This document shows, piece by piece, positions 1 through 13,500 of a DNA stretch of 64,000 nucleotides; position 1 is the first letter of the stretch, and every line of letters begins with the position of its first letter. The notes under the pieces are model-generated. The model was given only the letters and a program-made list of their open reading frames with translations. It was not told the DNA's origin and made no database searches. Origin of the DNA: Eleginops maclovinus (Eukaryota; Chordata; Actinopteri; Perciformes; Eleginopidae). The stretch spans positions 11,043,153-11,107,152 of the forward strand of contig NC_086363.1 in NCBI RefSeq assembly GCF_036324505.1, written 5' to 3'. Made by a program: the position numbers and the translations under genes.

Positions 1-1815
1 TCATCCACCCCCGGGGCTTTGCCACTGTGGAGCTGTTTAACTACCTCAGTGACTTCCCCCCGTGAGATTGGAATTGATCCCCCTTCATACTCCAGCTCCG
101 CCTCTAACATAGAGTGCGGAGTTGTCGGATTCAGGAGTTCCTCAAAGTGTTCCTTCCACCGCCCTAACACACTATCAGTTGAGGTCAACAGCGCCCCATC
201 CTTACTGTACACAGCTTGGATGGTACCCTGCTTCCCCCTCCTGAGGTGCCGGACGGTTTTCCAGAACAACTTTGGTGCCGACCGAAAGTCCTTCTCCATG
301 GCTTCTCCGAACTTCTCCCACACCCGCTGCTTTGCGTCGGCCACGGCTGAGGCTGCTGCCCTTCGGGCCTGTCGATACCTTGCAACTGCGTCAGGAGTAC
401 CCAGGGATAACATATCCCGGAAGGCCTCCTTCTTCAGTCGGACGGCTTCCCTAACCACCGGTGTCCACCACGAGGTTCGAGGGTTACCGCCCCTTGAGGC
501 ACCCAAGACCTTGAGACCACAGCTCCCCGCCGCAGCTTCGGCAATAGAAGCTTTGAACACCGCCCACTCTGGTTCAATGTCCCCAGCCTCCACAGGGATG
601 CCTGAAAAGCTCCGCCGGAGGTGTGAGTTGAAGGCTTCCTGGACATGGGACTCCTCCAGACGTTCCCAGTTCACCCGCACTACACGTTTGGGCTTACCAG
701 CTCTGTCCAGAGGCTTCCCCCGCCACTCGACCCAACTCACCACCAGATGGTGATCAGTTGACAACTCGATCCGATTACATGCTTAGCAGTGTAATAACGA
801 TTACAAAATCGATCATGGACCTTCTGCCTAGGGTGCTCTGGTACCACGTACACTTATGAGCATCCTTATGTTCGAACATGGTGTTTGTTATGGCCAATCC
901 ATGACTAGCACAGAAGTCCAGTAACAAACCACCACTCCGGTTCAGATCAGGGGGGCCGTTCCTCCCAATCACGCCCCTCCAAGTGTCTCCATCATTGCCC
1001 ACGTGTGCGTTGAAGTCTCCCAGCAAGACTAAGGAGTCCCCTTCAGGAGCCCCATACAGGACTTCTTTCAGGGTCTCCAAGAAGGCCGAATACTCTGAAC
1101 TGCTGTTTGGTGCATAAGCACACACAACAGTCAGAGTTTTCCCCCCCATGACCCGCAGGCGTAGGGAGGCGACCCTCTCGTCCACTGGGGTAAACTCCAA
1201 CAAAGCGGCACTCAACCGGGGGCTTGTGAGTATCCCCACACCCGCTCGGCGCCTCACACCTTGGGCAACTCCGGAGAAGAATAGAGTCCAACCCTTATCC
1301 AGAAGTAAGGTTCCAGAGCCGACGCTGTGCGTAGAGGTGAGCCCCACCAGATCCAACTGGTAACGCTCCACCTCCCGCACAAGCTCCGGCTCCTTCCCCC
1401 CCAGAGAGGTGACATTCCACGTCCCCAAAGCCAACTTCTGTCGCCTGAGTCTGGTCCGTCGAGACCCTCTGCTTTCACTGCCACCCTTCTGGCAGCGCAC
1501 CCAACCCCATCGTTGTTTCCCGTAGGTGGTGGGCCCGCGGGACGGAGAAGCGGAGGTGTTGCCCACGTTGCTTTTTCGGGCTGTGCCCGGCCGGGCTCCG
1601 TGGCAAGCCCGGCCACCAGACGCTCGCTGACGAGTCCTCCTTCTGGGCCTGGCTCCAGAAGGGGACCCCGGGCTTCCTCCGGGCCGGGTATCCTCGCTTC
1701 CAATTATGTTCATTCATGAAGTCTTTTTGAACCAATCTTAGTCTGGCCCCTTACCTGAGACCTATTTGCCATGGGAGACCCTACCAGGAACACAAGGTTC
1801 CAGACAACACAGCCC
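1..1815 (-). mobile_element. Rex3-like (RTE clade) LINE, 5' part, decayed, cut by left window edge
   Basis: The - strand carries a non-LTR retrotransposon. Reading from about 1815 towards 1 it has a 5' noncoding leader, an apurinic-type endonuclease domain, a linker and the start of the reverse transcriptase, whose remainder would lie beyond base 1. The linker and RT start are read from the minus strand of about 1-770 (for example STDHHLVVSW at about 755-725, RYRQARRAAASA near 380-345, and a Ser-Gly-Lys-Ala-Pro-Gly type RT entry near the edge). The wording of the endonuclease is characteristic of fish Rex3 elements. The ORF is broken near 775-800, so the copy is not autonomous. The right border is estimated from where Rex3-like leader sequence gives way to AT-rich DNA near 1815. 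Confidence 0.88.
775..1713 (-). pseudogene. Rex3-like LINE ORF: APE-type endonuclease domain, interrupted
   Basis: The longest open stretch of the LINE (312 codons) encodes an endonuclease/exonuclease/phosphatase-family nuclease that nicks target DNA for target-primed reverse transcription. Visible motifs are LGTWNVTSL at the domain start, a VVCAYAP strand, [10 protein letters not shown] (the Gly-Asp-Phe-Asn metal/active-site motif) and RRSMIDFV near the end. The terminal STDHH motif (catalytic Asp-His) is present further downstream but in another frame. Where many APE nucleases have a catalytic Glu after the second strand, this copy reads LTSTHS. The first 70 or so codons upstream of the domain are low complexity and may not be translated. 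The ORF stops at 775-777 inside a short segment that seems to replace about 17 expected codons, so this is a dead copy. Confidence 0.85.
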
Positions 1816-3290
1816 CATTTCTGTAATTAGAAATGTTTAAATTGGTTATTCTAAAACTAAAGCTATTGTTTACATTATACAGTATATATGGGAGGAACCG
1901 AAAATAGTGTGATTGCAACCATGGGTTGTGTGTACGTCATCAGATACAGAGAAACAAAATTGGATGACATCAGTGTTTTCATACATTTCAAAATAAATCT
2001 TTGATTGACAAGCGTAGTTTAATATACTTTTACTTTTATTTTTAAGAAAGAAAGCCCTCTTGTTTATATCCTTTTTGTATGTTTATGTCCAGCCAATCCT
2101 GTTGCGTTAAAGTATAAAAAATGAACATTTCATGAATCTTCTTTTACTTTTTTATTTTATCATTGTGACAAATGTTACAATATTTGTGTGCTTTTATTTC
2201 TAAATCATATAAACACTCTAATATATCAAAAACAAAGAAATAAAGCCTGTACATTATTATATTGGATAACATTTGACTGTGATTAAATCGCCACTGGTGC
2301 AAATCTTAAGTCAGTTAAACAAGCCCAAGGTCAACCTCGCTCTTACCAAACAAATTATATCTAGCTGCTTTCCAGCACTGCTGTCAAACATTATATACAA
2401 TCTGGGTTCAGTTGTTTGCTCTGGGATTGCTTATGTAAACTGTTTTTTGTAATCTGACTAGACTCAGACAAATGCAATGTCTTTATGAAATAAATGAATA
2501 AAAGAATTTGAGTTTACATTATAATTTCTTCTTTTTAGAGTCGCATACATTTTTATGGCAAAGTAATTTATACATTTGCACACGGTTGTATGAACTCATC
2601 TACTCAATGAGTCGTTTATGAGTGAGTTCACATCTTTATTCTTTTGGCATATATTCAATAAATCATACTGGCAAATCCTGTCCTAAGCTTGCAAGAACAT
2701 TGCAGGAGCTTAAACATCTTTTTAAACATTATATTCATCTTACTGTAGAGGTGAAACAAGTAGGCTACTCAGATCTCTTAAGTAAAAGTAGAAACACCAG
2801 AGTGTAGGAATACTATGTTGCAAGTAAAAGTCCTTAAATCAAAATGTAGTACAAAAGTATAATCATCAAAACATACTTAAAGTACCATAAGAAAAAGTGC
2901 TCATTATGCAAATTTTCCCATTTTAGAATCATAAATGATATGTTTTGGTTATATTTGTAAATGGATTGATGTGTTTATCACAGATGGTAAAGATTGAACT
3001 TATTTCAACTAATTGTGAATGTAATCCAGGTTTATCTGAAGTATTTTTAAGTGTTGATCCTATTGTTTATCATTTATCTATATCAGCAAACTAACTAAAG
3101 GTATTACATAAATATAGCGGAGTAAAAGTACATGATTTACCTCTGAATTTTAGTGGAGTAGAAGTACAAAGTAGCATACATATGAAATACTCAACTTAAG
3201 TACACGTACCTCAAGATGGTACAGTACTTGAGAAAATGTGCTTTGTTACTTTACACCTCTGTCTTTCTGCTTTATCGAGTTCAAAAAGCC
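1816..3290. other. AT-rich intergenic DNA between the LINE and sec63
   Basis: No coding potential recognised. The segment is AT-rich, with scattered short poly-A/T runs and no plausible splice-bounded ORF. From about 2755 it merges into a dispersed repeat that ends just before the sec63 promoter region. Confidence 0.6.
2755..3235. repeat. Dispersed fish repeat rich in AGTAAAAGTA / ACTTAAGTAC words
   Basis: The segment is dominated by variants of AAGTAAAAGT, GTAGAAGTACAAAGTA, CTTAAGTACACGTACCTCAA and GTACAGTACTTGAG. These phrases are typical of a very common interspersed repeat in teleost genomes. Related wording recurs here near 17590-17700 and 33340-33435. The family name is not assigned. 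Borders are approximate. Confidence 0.6.
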
Positions 3291-3520
3291 CTCCGTTCTA
3301 CCACCGCTGGGGGTCAGTAGCGCTCAGGGGCAGCGCTGGATACCCACGAAGAAGAAGGAAGGCCACATTGCGCAAGCGTACACCACGTACACCGATGATC
3401 AGAGCTGTCTCGGCTGAATGCTAGCTGGCTAGCTAACCGTCTGTCAAGTCGCACACATTGGGCTAGAAGGGGGAGAAGCGCAGCGGTGGAGAAGAAGGGC
3501 GACCCAAGCGCCGCTACGAA
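3291..3520 (+). promoter_or_regulatory. sec63: sec63 promoter and 5' UTR region
   Basis: A local rise in GC and CpG content lies directly upstream of the sec63 start codon. It contains a perfect palindrome TTGCGCAA (3367-3374; the C/EBP core) followed by AGCG. No TATA box is apparent, as expected for a housekeeping gene. The transcription start cannot be fixed from sequence alone. Confidence 0.5.
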
Positions 3521-6500
3521 ATGGCCGGGCAACAGTTCCAGTACGATGACAGCGGCAACACGTTTTTCTATTTCCTCACGTCCTTCGTCGGACTTATTGT
3601 GATCCCAGCCACATATTACCTCTGGCCCCGGGATCAGAATGCTGGTAAGGCCCGATGTCTTCCTCAGTGCTAACTTAGCTTAGTCAATAACCACAGTTTG
3701 TGTAACGTGAAGTGTCCAGCCAGAATCAGCTCGTCTTGTTTCTGGTAATGCTCAGCAGTGTGCAGCCTGTTAATCTGGCTATCTTCCCAGGAGATGCAGC
3801 GACTGTACGAGCTAACTCATCGTTACATTAACTTGTGAATGTAGGCTAGCAGACGTCTGTAAAATGATGTCCACGTCTCTTTTACTGCTCAGAGTTAAGT
3901 ACCGGTCAGATACCCCACCAGCTTCACGTATTACAATGCCATTGGTTACCTGTCTGTCTTAACGTCACATTTATAGTCTGTATAACCCTTTACAGATAGT
4001 AAATGAAGCTAAGCTGGCTAGTTAAGCAACATCTCCAAGACCAAAGCCAGCGTCATTCTGCCTTGCCTTTGTGGCTTTATTCACCTTATCCTGATATATC
4101 CTTATCGTAGTACAGCTGTTATCTGTTGGTCAACAACACACCATATCTACCATGGTTTGTGTAACTTTACTCGGCTATATTAATGGGAATCTTTGAATGA
4201 ACAATTAGATTGGAGTAAATAAGTTATAACGTTTTTTTTTAATGATATGTTGAATGAAATATTGTATTGGAAGTTGAGTTCTCCTTGTCAATAAAATTGC
4301 ATTAACAATTGAGAAGAAAACCCCCATATTTAAACTTATTTCAAGTTGAAAACAGGAAACAGGAAACGTATGCCTCCCCTACTTTAGGAACATATCCACA
4401 TTGATTATAAATTCCAAATGAAAATATCACCCAACCATTTTATTTATTCATCAACTTCAAACACCTGTATGTCTTCCCTATGTAATGTGGCATTATCAGT
4501 ATGGATTGTGACTGTTTTGATGGTATTAGCGTGTCAGTAACCTCTCTCTCTGTCCATTCCATTTCCAGAACAACTGCGCCTGAAGAGCCTGAGGAGGGTC
4601 CATGGCAGGTGTCTGTGGTACCGGCTCCGGCTGATGAAATCACAGCAGAGTATCGTCCCGACACTAAAGTGAGTCCAAAGATCTCAGTTTGCAGTTTTCG
4701 TTGTGTAAATAAATAATCTGTAGGCCATTTGAACTCAGAGAGGGCTCTTCTGACTTAAATTTAGCCCACGATCTGATTATATTTTAAAATATTTCTGTTA
4801 GAACTTATTTTTAGGGCTAAGTGTTACAGCTTTTCCAAATGCAGCTTCAGTATGATACAAATTCCTCACTGTGGAATTATGATTGGCCTTTACATGCTTA
4901 GCAGTGTAATAACAGAGTTGTGTCCTTGATTGGTCCGCTCCCTTTCTCTTTGTTGTCAAATTTCACATCCCTCCTGTTGTCTGGGTGTGACTTGCTGTTT
5001 GCCTTGAGTAACATCAGCAATCCTTCCTTTACCACGACTGTTCCCGATAGCTCACTGGATCCCTCAGTGTGTGTTTCAAGCTTGACAGAGATGTGGTCAC
5101 TGTCATGTGACAATGAGGCAGAAGCCACACTGTCCAAAGAATAAAAACTCCCGGGTGGGAATACTTGTTTTTGGTCATTTTTGGCATTGTGTAAACCTCT
5201 CTGTGACGCGTACTGTCGGTGTAAACATCGAGTTGGACTGTTTAGCATTTCTCTTAACATAAGGCTGTTTTTCTCTGTGTTGTTTATTCCTTCTGCGTGT
5301 GTGGGTTAATAGAAGGCTGGGTGTTCAAGTGCGGTTCAGCGACTCACTCTGCCTATCTTCTCACACTCATCTGCCTCCTCCGTCACTGTTTCTGTCTGAG
5401 CCTCTCGTCTTTGTTCTGCTGCTGCCTCCTCGGATGTTTGTCTGCATGCCACTCTGGGTCTGTCAATAGACCTCCTATATTCTGTTATTACTCCCAAAAT
5501 CCATGACTTGTTTTTGTGCATGGTTGTATTTGTGACTTAATCTGCTGGAAGCATCTATCCAGTCTTTTTAGTGAAATTAATTAGCCTTTTATTCTCAAAA
5601 TGTCCGTTTTCATTTCCTCTTTGCAACTGTATCAAAACAATGGCGTTTATTATAGGAATACATCGTATATTTATTTATGGTTGAGCTACCCAGACAACTC
5701 CGGCTGGTTGAACGGTTGTCATGGCAACAGATGCTGCAGAGCAGGCCATAGGGTTTTGCTATTGTCATGGAAACAAGTTCAACTTCCATGCATAAATACC
5801 AAACAACAACTATGTCAGAACCTGCCCTGCCCTTCTGCCTCTATGCATAGACGATACATTTCTGTACGCCTTTTAAATTCCCCAACGTCTGTAGCTCTAA
5901 CAGCTGAAAGCTAGTTTGCATTGCAAATTGCATCTGCACAATAGTTCGACTCCAAACTGTTATAAAACTGCAAGGCGCAGAGTGAAAGTGTCTTTTAAAA
6001 AAAGAGACATGCCTGATGTTGTCTCCAGGGAGCGATTACACTTGTGTGTTTCATCTTTTCCTTGCATGTGTGTTTCCATTTTCAGGAAAGCAGCCTTGTT
6101 ATTTGGATGGGCTGTGTTCCTGCTGCTAGCATACAAAGTGTCCAAGCTGGACAGAGAGTACCAGGAGTATAACCCATATGAAGTCCTCAACTTGGACCCG
6201 GTAAATACACATAACACGCAACGTCGCTTGATTTCTGTGTGTCCTCTGAAGTCACCTAAGACTCTTTTTATCTTGTGGGACAAAGATAACTTTTTCTAAG
6301 ATGAAACACAAGATAAAAATATCATCTTTCAGGACTTCTGAGGTTCCACAGTGTTGTTTTCCTTTTGATTTGTATCTGTTACTTACACTTCATGTGCTGT
6401 AAGGAGTTGCTGTAATTATATTTCTGTCTCCAGGGTGCATCACTATCAGAAATCAAGAAGCAATACCGTGTACTATCACTCAAGTTTCATCCTGACAAAG

Positions 6501-9500
6501 GCGGTGATGAGTCCACATTCATGAGGATCGCGAAAGCCTATGCTGCGTAAGTGTCGCCGTTTTTCTGCAAGCCAGACAGCACCTGCATAATCAATAAACA
6601 GATGATTCAATAATGAAAGCCCAGAGGTATAAAGTGATTGATTCCTTTAGTCTTTATTCCACAGTCTGACAAACGAACAGTCACGACAGAACTGGGAAAC
6701 GTACGGTAACCCGGATGGGCCGGGAGGTGAGTGAACCTACCTTTTTGTTTTTCACATACCTGCATTTTAATGTGAAGCCACACCTTTTGTGATCAATGCT
6801 GGTGAGTTGGATGTGCTTCGTCATAGATGTGACAAATAATGTAAGACTTATTTATACACGGTAGCCCATTCGTCCCAGTCAGAGCCAAAATACCATGACA
6901 ATATGTCTCAATCTTATACACTCACTTCTATTGTGGGCGTTTTGTAATGCATGTTCACTCACTGGCCTCCCAAAATAACATGTTTTCATATCGTTGAATG
7001 GCGTCTAAAAAAATGTATTATAAGCTTTTAAATATAGTAATTAAAGAGCCATTTTAAATGTCCTTTATTTCTCATAACTTAAATAGAGGAAAGAATCATT
7101 TTGTGCTATTCTAACTTGGTCCACGTGCTGATGCAAGAGGCTTTCCTGCAGTAGGAGATTTTTGCCATTTTGATTCATTTGCTCTTATGTCTCCCTTTCT
7201 AGCCACCAGTTTTGGCATTGCCCTGCCCGCCTGGATTGTTGACCAGAAGAACTCAATGCTGGTATGTTATTTTTTGGCTATGTCAAATGTATTAACAATC
7301 TGCAAATCTACTTGTATTTGCTTTAACTGTTTTGTAGCAATAATAACGAAAGTGTGTGTAATATTCTGCTTCCTCCTCTAGGTGCTGCTCGTATATGGAC
7401 TAGCCTTTATGGTCATCCTTCCTGTCGTTGTGGTAAGTCCTCACCAATCATGCATAAGATTTGAAAGGAAAAACCAGTTGCCCTCTGTTCTTCCTGTACG
7501 CTGACTTTCTAACCTGCTTACCTTCTTCCTTCCATATCTCAGGGCACATGGTGGTACCGCTCCATCCGATACAGCGGAGACCAGATCCTCATCAACACCA
7601 CCCAGCTCTTCATGCATTTTATGTACAAGACACCCAACATGAACATGAAGCGTGAGTTGCCCTTGTTCTTATAATGGTTAACAAGACTTTGACCAGATAA
7701 AAACACATTGAAGCGTTAGGTCCGATGATTAAGTCAAACCAGCTTTACTTCCATCTAACTAACAGACATTCTGAGGTTCCTGTGATTTTTATTTGTATTT
7801 CTATTTAGTTTTCCACTCTCTCCCCTCCAGGGTTAGCCATGGTGTTGACCGCAGCGTTTGAGTTTGACCCCCGCAGTAACAAAGAAGCCACCATTCGACC
7901 AACAGACAACATTGAAGTGCCACAGGTAATAACAAACAGTGCTTGAGTATGCCTCTGTGTGTGAAGAATTCAAAAGAAAACATTTAAAGTACGGTGCGTT
8001 AACCTCAATATGTGTCATAAATAACGTCTCCTGTCTGTCTTTTAGTTGATCCGTGAGTTGGGCAACATCAATGTGAAGAAGAAGGAGCCTCCATTCTGCT
8101 ATCCTTACAGTCTGAAGGCCAGAGTCTTAGTGCTGGCTCACCTGGCACGCATGGACGTCTCGGAGGAACTGGAGGAAGGTAGGACACCAAACTATACCTG
8201 TAGAAATATGTTGATTTCCAATCCCTTTAAGTATTACAAGTAAGCTACTCTTAGCCTGCTGATTAATTAAATAAAGTTTATTCAAAGATTTGCTATAACA
8301 TGTTGACCACACTGTAATAACACAATGAGTAAGCATATATAGGACACGTCTCCCAAACAAGTGGTCAGTAACTTGTTCTCTAGAGCTCAATACATGGGAA
8401 GTTAAACAGCGAGACAGCACGTCACAGGATTGCAACATAAATACACAACCTGTTTGTATGCTTCCACCCCTACACAGAGATAAGGTTACATACTCAACTG
8501 GGACAAGCTGTTTACAGTCGTTTTCCGGCTGTTTGTGAACAGTAACAACCTTGGCAAGCTGTGTTGTTTTGGAGATATCCGAGTTAGATCTGCATGAGTT
8601 AATGAACTGCGTTTGATTTGAACATGCATCAGAGACTCTATTGCATGGTATCCAGACAGTTGGAGAGGTTTAAATAACATTTTGAAGGACAACATTCAAC
8701 CATTATCTGCATACTGTCTTTTTTTAAGGATGGTTCTAATAAGATAATAATATAAGGAAGGCCGGGAACATGGTATTTAGAACATTGTGTGTGTTTCCAT
8801 TCCAGATCAGAGGTTTGTGGTGAGAAAGAGTCCCGCTCTTCTCCAGGAGATGATCAACGTGGGCTGTCAGCTTACCATGATGGCCAACAGCAGAGGAGGT
8901 ACATACAAGCACACACACGCACACATACACAAGTCCAATTTAACAGGAGCAAGACCTATCACTTTGAATCAGCCTCTCACAAGTCTCAACCAACATCATT
9001 TCGCCCGTTGCTTCCAGGTTTCCATGCTCCTCGACTGGTAACCATAGAGAACTGTATGAAGCTGACCCAAATGATAGTGCAGGGTCTGCAGGAGTCAAAG
9101 TCACCGCTGCTGCAGCTGCCCCACTTTGAGGAGGAGCACCTCCGCTACTGCATCTCTAAGAAGGTAACAGCCTGGTATCTGCACACAAAAAGGAAAAACA
9201 TTCAGAAAGGTGTTGATCACACGATGGGTCGTTGATAATCTTCCTTCTCCTCTGCAGTATAAAGTCCGGAGCCTCCAGGACCTGGTGAGCCTGAAGGACT
9301 CCGACAGACGCAACATGCTACGTTTCCTCGGGGAGGAGAAGTACGATGAGGTGTTGGCTGTGCTCGCCAGCTTCCCTCACATCACCATGGACACCAAACT
9401 GCAGGGTCAGTCCTGATATACACACATCCTAACACATATTGTTTGTCCACCAGCTGACCTGTAACACATCTGAACCCCAACATGCAGTAGTTCCATGTTA

Positions 9501-10530
9501 GTATTTCTCAATTTAGCTGAAGGTACCTTACTTTAACATGATTTTTGTCATTATGGATAAGATGGTGTCTTAACTAAGAGTACAGTGGAGATGGCTTAGA
9601 TTTGAAGGATCCTTCAAACAATGCTTAAGTTATAACTGATCAAAATTAGTCAAATTGTTAAGGGGCCTTATGTTAAAGTTTCTTTGGAAATGAATCAGTG
9701 AAACTTTCATGCATTTTGTAGATGATGTTGGGAAGTCTAGTCTAGTGTGCCTAAATGATTACCCAAAAAGGGAAACTGTAATGTTCTATTTGTCTCTCTG
9801 CAGTCCTTGATGATGAAGACAGCAATAACATCACAGCAGGCTCCATTGTCACAGTAACTGTCACCTTAACCAGAAAGCGGATGTCGGTAAGGATTGATTT
9901 TTCTTAAATAATTTCCCAAATGAATTAGAAAGCACCTTCAGTGAATCAAATTGATTCCTAATGTTGCTGGTTTTTGGAAAGTCCCTTCCGCTGACGGCCA
10001 CTAGAGGGTACTGTTGTCTGTTTGCGTTGTTAAGAAAGCTAAATCCTGTGTTCTGTTTGTGTAGGAGGTGTTTGAAAAGGAGCAGGACTCATCGTCACCC
10101 TGTCTAACAGAGGAGGCTGCCACCACAGAGGAAGCGGTAAGGAACACGTATACACACACGCACACACACACACTTATACAATACACTAACTCTATGTGGA
10201 TTAGATTTAACCATGATTTAAAGCTCACTTCAAGAAACAATGTACTGTTTACCTACTTACTTTGTCTGTGTGTCACAGGGAGACGTGAGTAAAACCAAAA
10301 CAAAAGTGTGGCAGAACAAGAGTAAAGGGGCTAAGAAGACAGCCAAGTCCAAGAAGAAAAAATTAACCAAGAAGAAGGCCACTCCTGCGCCTGTTAAACC
10401 CAAGCAGGCCAACGGCAGCGTGGCAGGAACTGTATGTATCCAATCACGGGGGCCTGGTGATCATCACACACGTTTAAAATCCCTTATATCCTGAATTCTT
10501 TTTTTTGCCAATGATGTCACAGGAGGTGGT

Positions 10531-10573
<43 letters not shown>

Positions 10574-13500
10574 ACTACTACTACAGTGAAGGAGGAAGAG
10601 GACGAGGCCTCAGACAAGGGCAGCGAGTCAGACGAGGGCGAAGCCAACAAGGACTCTCCCAGCGAGAGGGACGAAGACAGCGACAAGCAGAGCGACACAG
10701 AGGTGGACGAGATGGCTGGCGACGATGAAGAGGTCAGAAAAACTGTAGATGAGGACTAATGGCAGGATCAGGCTGGAGAAATATCGCAGTATATTGTCAT
10801 GTGTTTAAGTCAAAAAATGGTGTTATTGCAGTGTGATTTGGGACATGACCATTTTTTAAACATTCACATTATCATTGACAATTAAATTAAAATATTAACT
10901 CGAGTTTTGTCTGAACCGGGTAACAGCTGCACCCTCATACCAAAATGCAGATTCTACCCTGTACAATTTGAAAGTGATGCCAGGAGATAATATTTCTGCT
11001 CGTCAAAAACTGTATAATTACTCTAAAGATATGACAGTCGTGTCAAATAGACCATCAAACGGCATAGAAAGCTTTGTTTTTACGAAGCTCCGAGAGGACA
11101 GGTGGCAGGCTTACACTGAAACTGTGCTTTCTGAATTAGAGCTCTCCTTTTTTCTGTAGAGGAAGTAAAGTAACTAAGTACGTAACATTATTTGTTGATT
11201 GAGGTGCAATATATGACTCCGCAGCTTTAAGACAAGCAGAAACTATTAGTTTCATTATTGCATTATTTTAGCTGGAAAGTGGGCGGGGCCGTTATTTTGG
11301 CCGGAAGTGACATCACCGCTCTCATGCTATATTTTTCTAGAAAACCCCCTGATAACGGTGTGATAAAAAAATAAAATATTTAGGAGGATCTGTACCAAAC
11401 ACAGATTTTTTATTAAGTCTGTAGAAAACTGCCTGTAGGCCAGGACTCCTCAGCAGCTCCACAATACCTTATTCAGAATGATACTTTGCCATAACTAAAT
11501 ATTGCAATTACCGTATTTTCCGGACTACAAGGCGCACCTGAATATTAGCCGCACAACCTAAAATTAGGGGGAAATCCTGTTTGGTTCATACATTAGCCGC
11601 ACCGGACTATAAGCCGCAGGGTTCAAAGCTTGTGCAAAAAGTAAATTACGGTACTGTTAGTTCTGTAATGCACAACTCCATATTGAGATTTCTCTTTTTA
11701 GTCCTAACAAATTCCACACCTAGAAGCACAAATCCTCAGTCCGTGTACCGTGTTGTCCTAAATTAAACATGGGCATCATCAATGAATGTAGAGGCTAGCA
11801 CCTGTACCCAGCCTAATCCTCCACTCTCCTCTCACCTCCACCCTCAGGAGTGGGAGGCGTTGCAGCAGAGCATCCAGCGGCGGGAGCGGGCCCTGCTGGA
11901 GACAAAGTCAAAGGTGACGCACCCCGTCTACAGCCTCTACTTCCCCGAGGAGAAGCACGAGTGGTGGTGGCTGTACATCGCAGACCGCCGGGATCAGACC
12001 CTGGTCTCCATGCCATACCACGTCTGCACGCTAAAAGACACAGAAGAGGTGAGCGTGTGTTTTCTCACGGGAAAATAAACGCACGAGTTTAGATGACACC
12101 CAGGAGGCAATCATAGGCTTTTACTGTATTTTCAATAACATTTTTAATTTAGGTTTTAGTTTTAAACTGGCTTATATTTAGAGGAATCCATTACACCGCA
12201 AGGTGACATTTTAAAATTGACCTTAAAATTTAAATGTAATCAAATCAAAACTTTATTTGTATTGCCCGATATCACAAAACACGTTTGTCTCAGTGGGCTT
12301 TACAAACAAACAACAACATTAGAAATGATGGAGTTACAGAAAAATGAGAAGACAAGATAGTGTATGTTATACAAATTAAGATAAGACAATATTTAAGAAA
12401 CTAAAACCAGCTAACTATTCGCATTGTTTAACTTAACCATGAATTGCTTATCTGAAATCACAGTTCCTTCCATCATAAGGTAATGTATACGTACTTCAGA
12501 GCTGTGTTGCAGTTTATAATCCGTCTGGAGTACAAAGGTCTTAATTCATGAAGTGTGTTTGTTTCTGTGCACCGTAGCCCCTCACAAATCCTGTTGCCTG
12601 GCAACCCATTACACTTCTGTCATTATATCCGTCGAGGGGCGAGTCCGCTTATATATTTGTGTGTTTTATTCTGCATCCCTGAACCTGGTGTGATCCAGCA
12701 ACAATAAGGAGCGACGGCGAGGTAAAGGCTTAATGAGGCCCGCGTAAAGTCTGCAGGAATGTGACGGACAGAGGAGGCCCGCACAAGCATGACACTTCGC
12801 CATCTGGCTATCAATTATTCCGTCACTTCAACCGTTCCGTCTGTTGTTTGTGTTGCCAGGCCGCTAAAGCGCTGCGTGTTTTGACAGACATGTTTTTTTT
12901 TTTTTAAGGGGCCGTGAGATTTTCCTTCGCCGGTAAATTGCCGCTGTGCTCACGCCTCATTTTCCGCTGAATAATAATGAGCCTCACCGTGCTGATAATT
13001 ACACGTTTGCCATGTGTAATTGCAAAAACAGGGTTATCACAACCTGAGGTAATGCTCGGCTAATATTTACCAGGGGAACCCAGCCATATGTTGTGTCAAT
13101 AAAGCCCAGGATCACACATTTGCATCATTGGGCTTTAAAATCTTGACAGCATATGAACAAAGGCCAACCTTTTGAATCCTGAAACAGTCAACAGTTACTA
13201 AATACATCGCATGCAGTTGTATGACGATCCTGTGATTAGATTTGACAGAACTGTTTTTGTGTGTGTTGTTCCTCAGGTGGAGCTGAAGTTTCCCGCACCC
13301 TCCAAAACGGGCAACTACCAATATTCTGTGATACTTCGCTCTGATTCCTACCTGGGACTGGACCAGATCAAACCACTCAAGGTGAAAAAACAGCTGTGTG
13401 TGTGATAGTGTGATTGTTTAGAGGATCCCTCCCACAGCCCAAATCTGTTTGCTTACTAAATCTGCTGAAACAATAGACCCATCGGCCACAGCCAAAACAT

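Noticed and set aside
19..753. A 244-codon ORF on the + strand.
   Set aside because: It is the antisense of the LINE linker/RT region; the - strand reading gives recognisable Rex3-type protein.
5916..6299. A 127-codon + strand ORF that could be taken as a gene.
   Set aside because: It is sec63 exon 3 (6086-6200) read through into its flanking introns.
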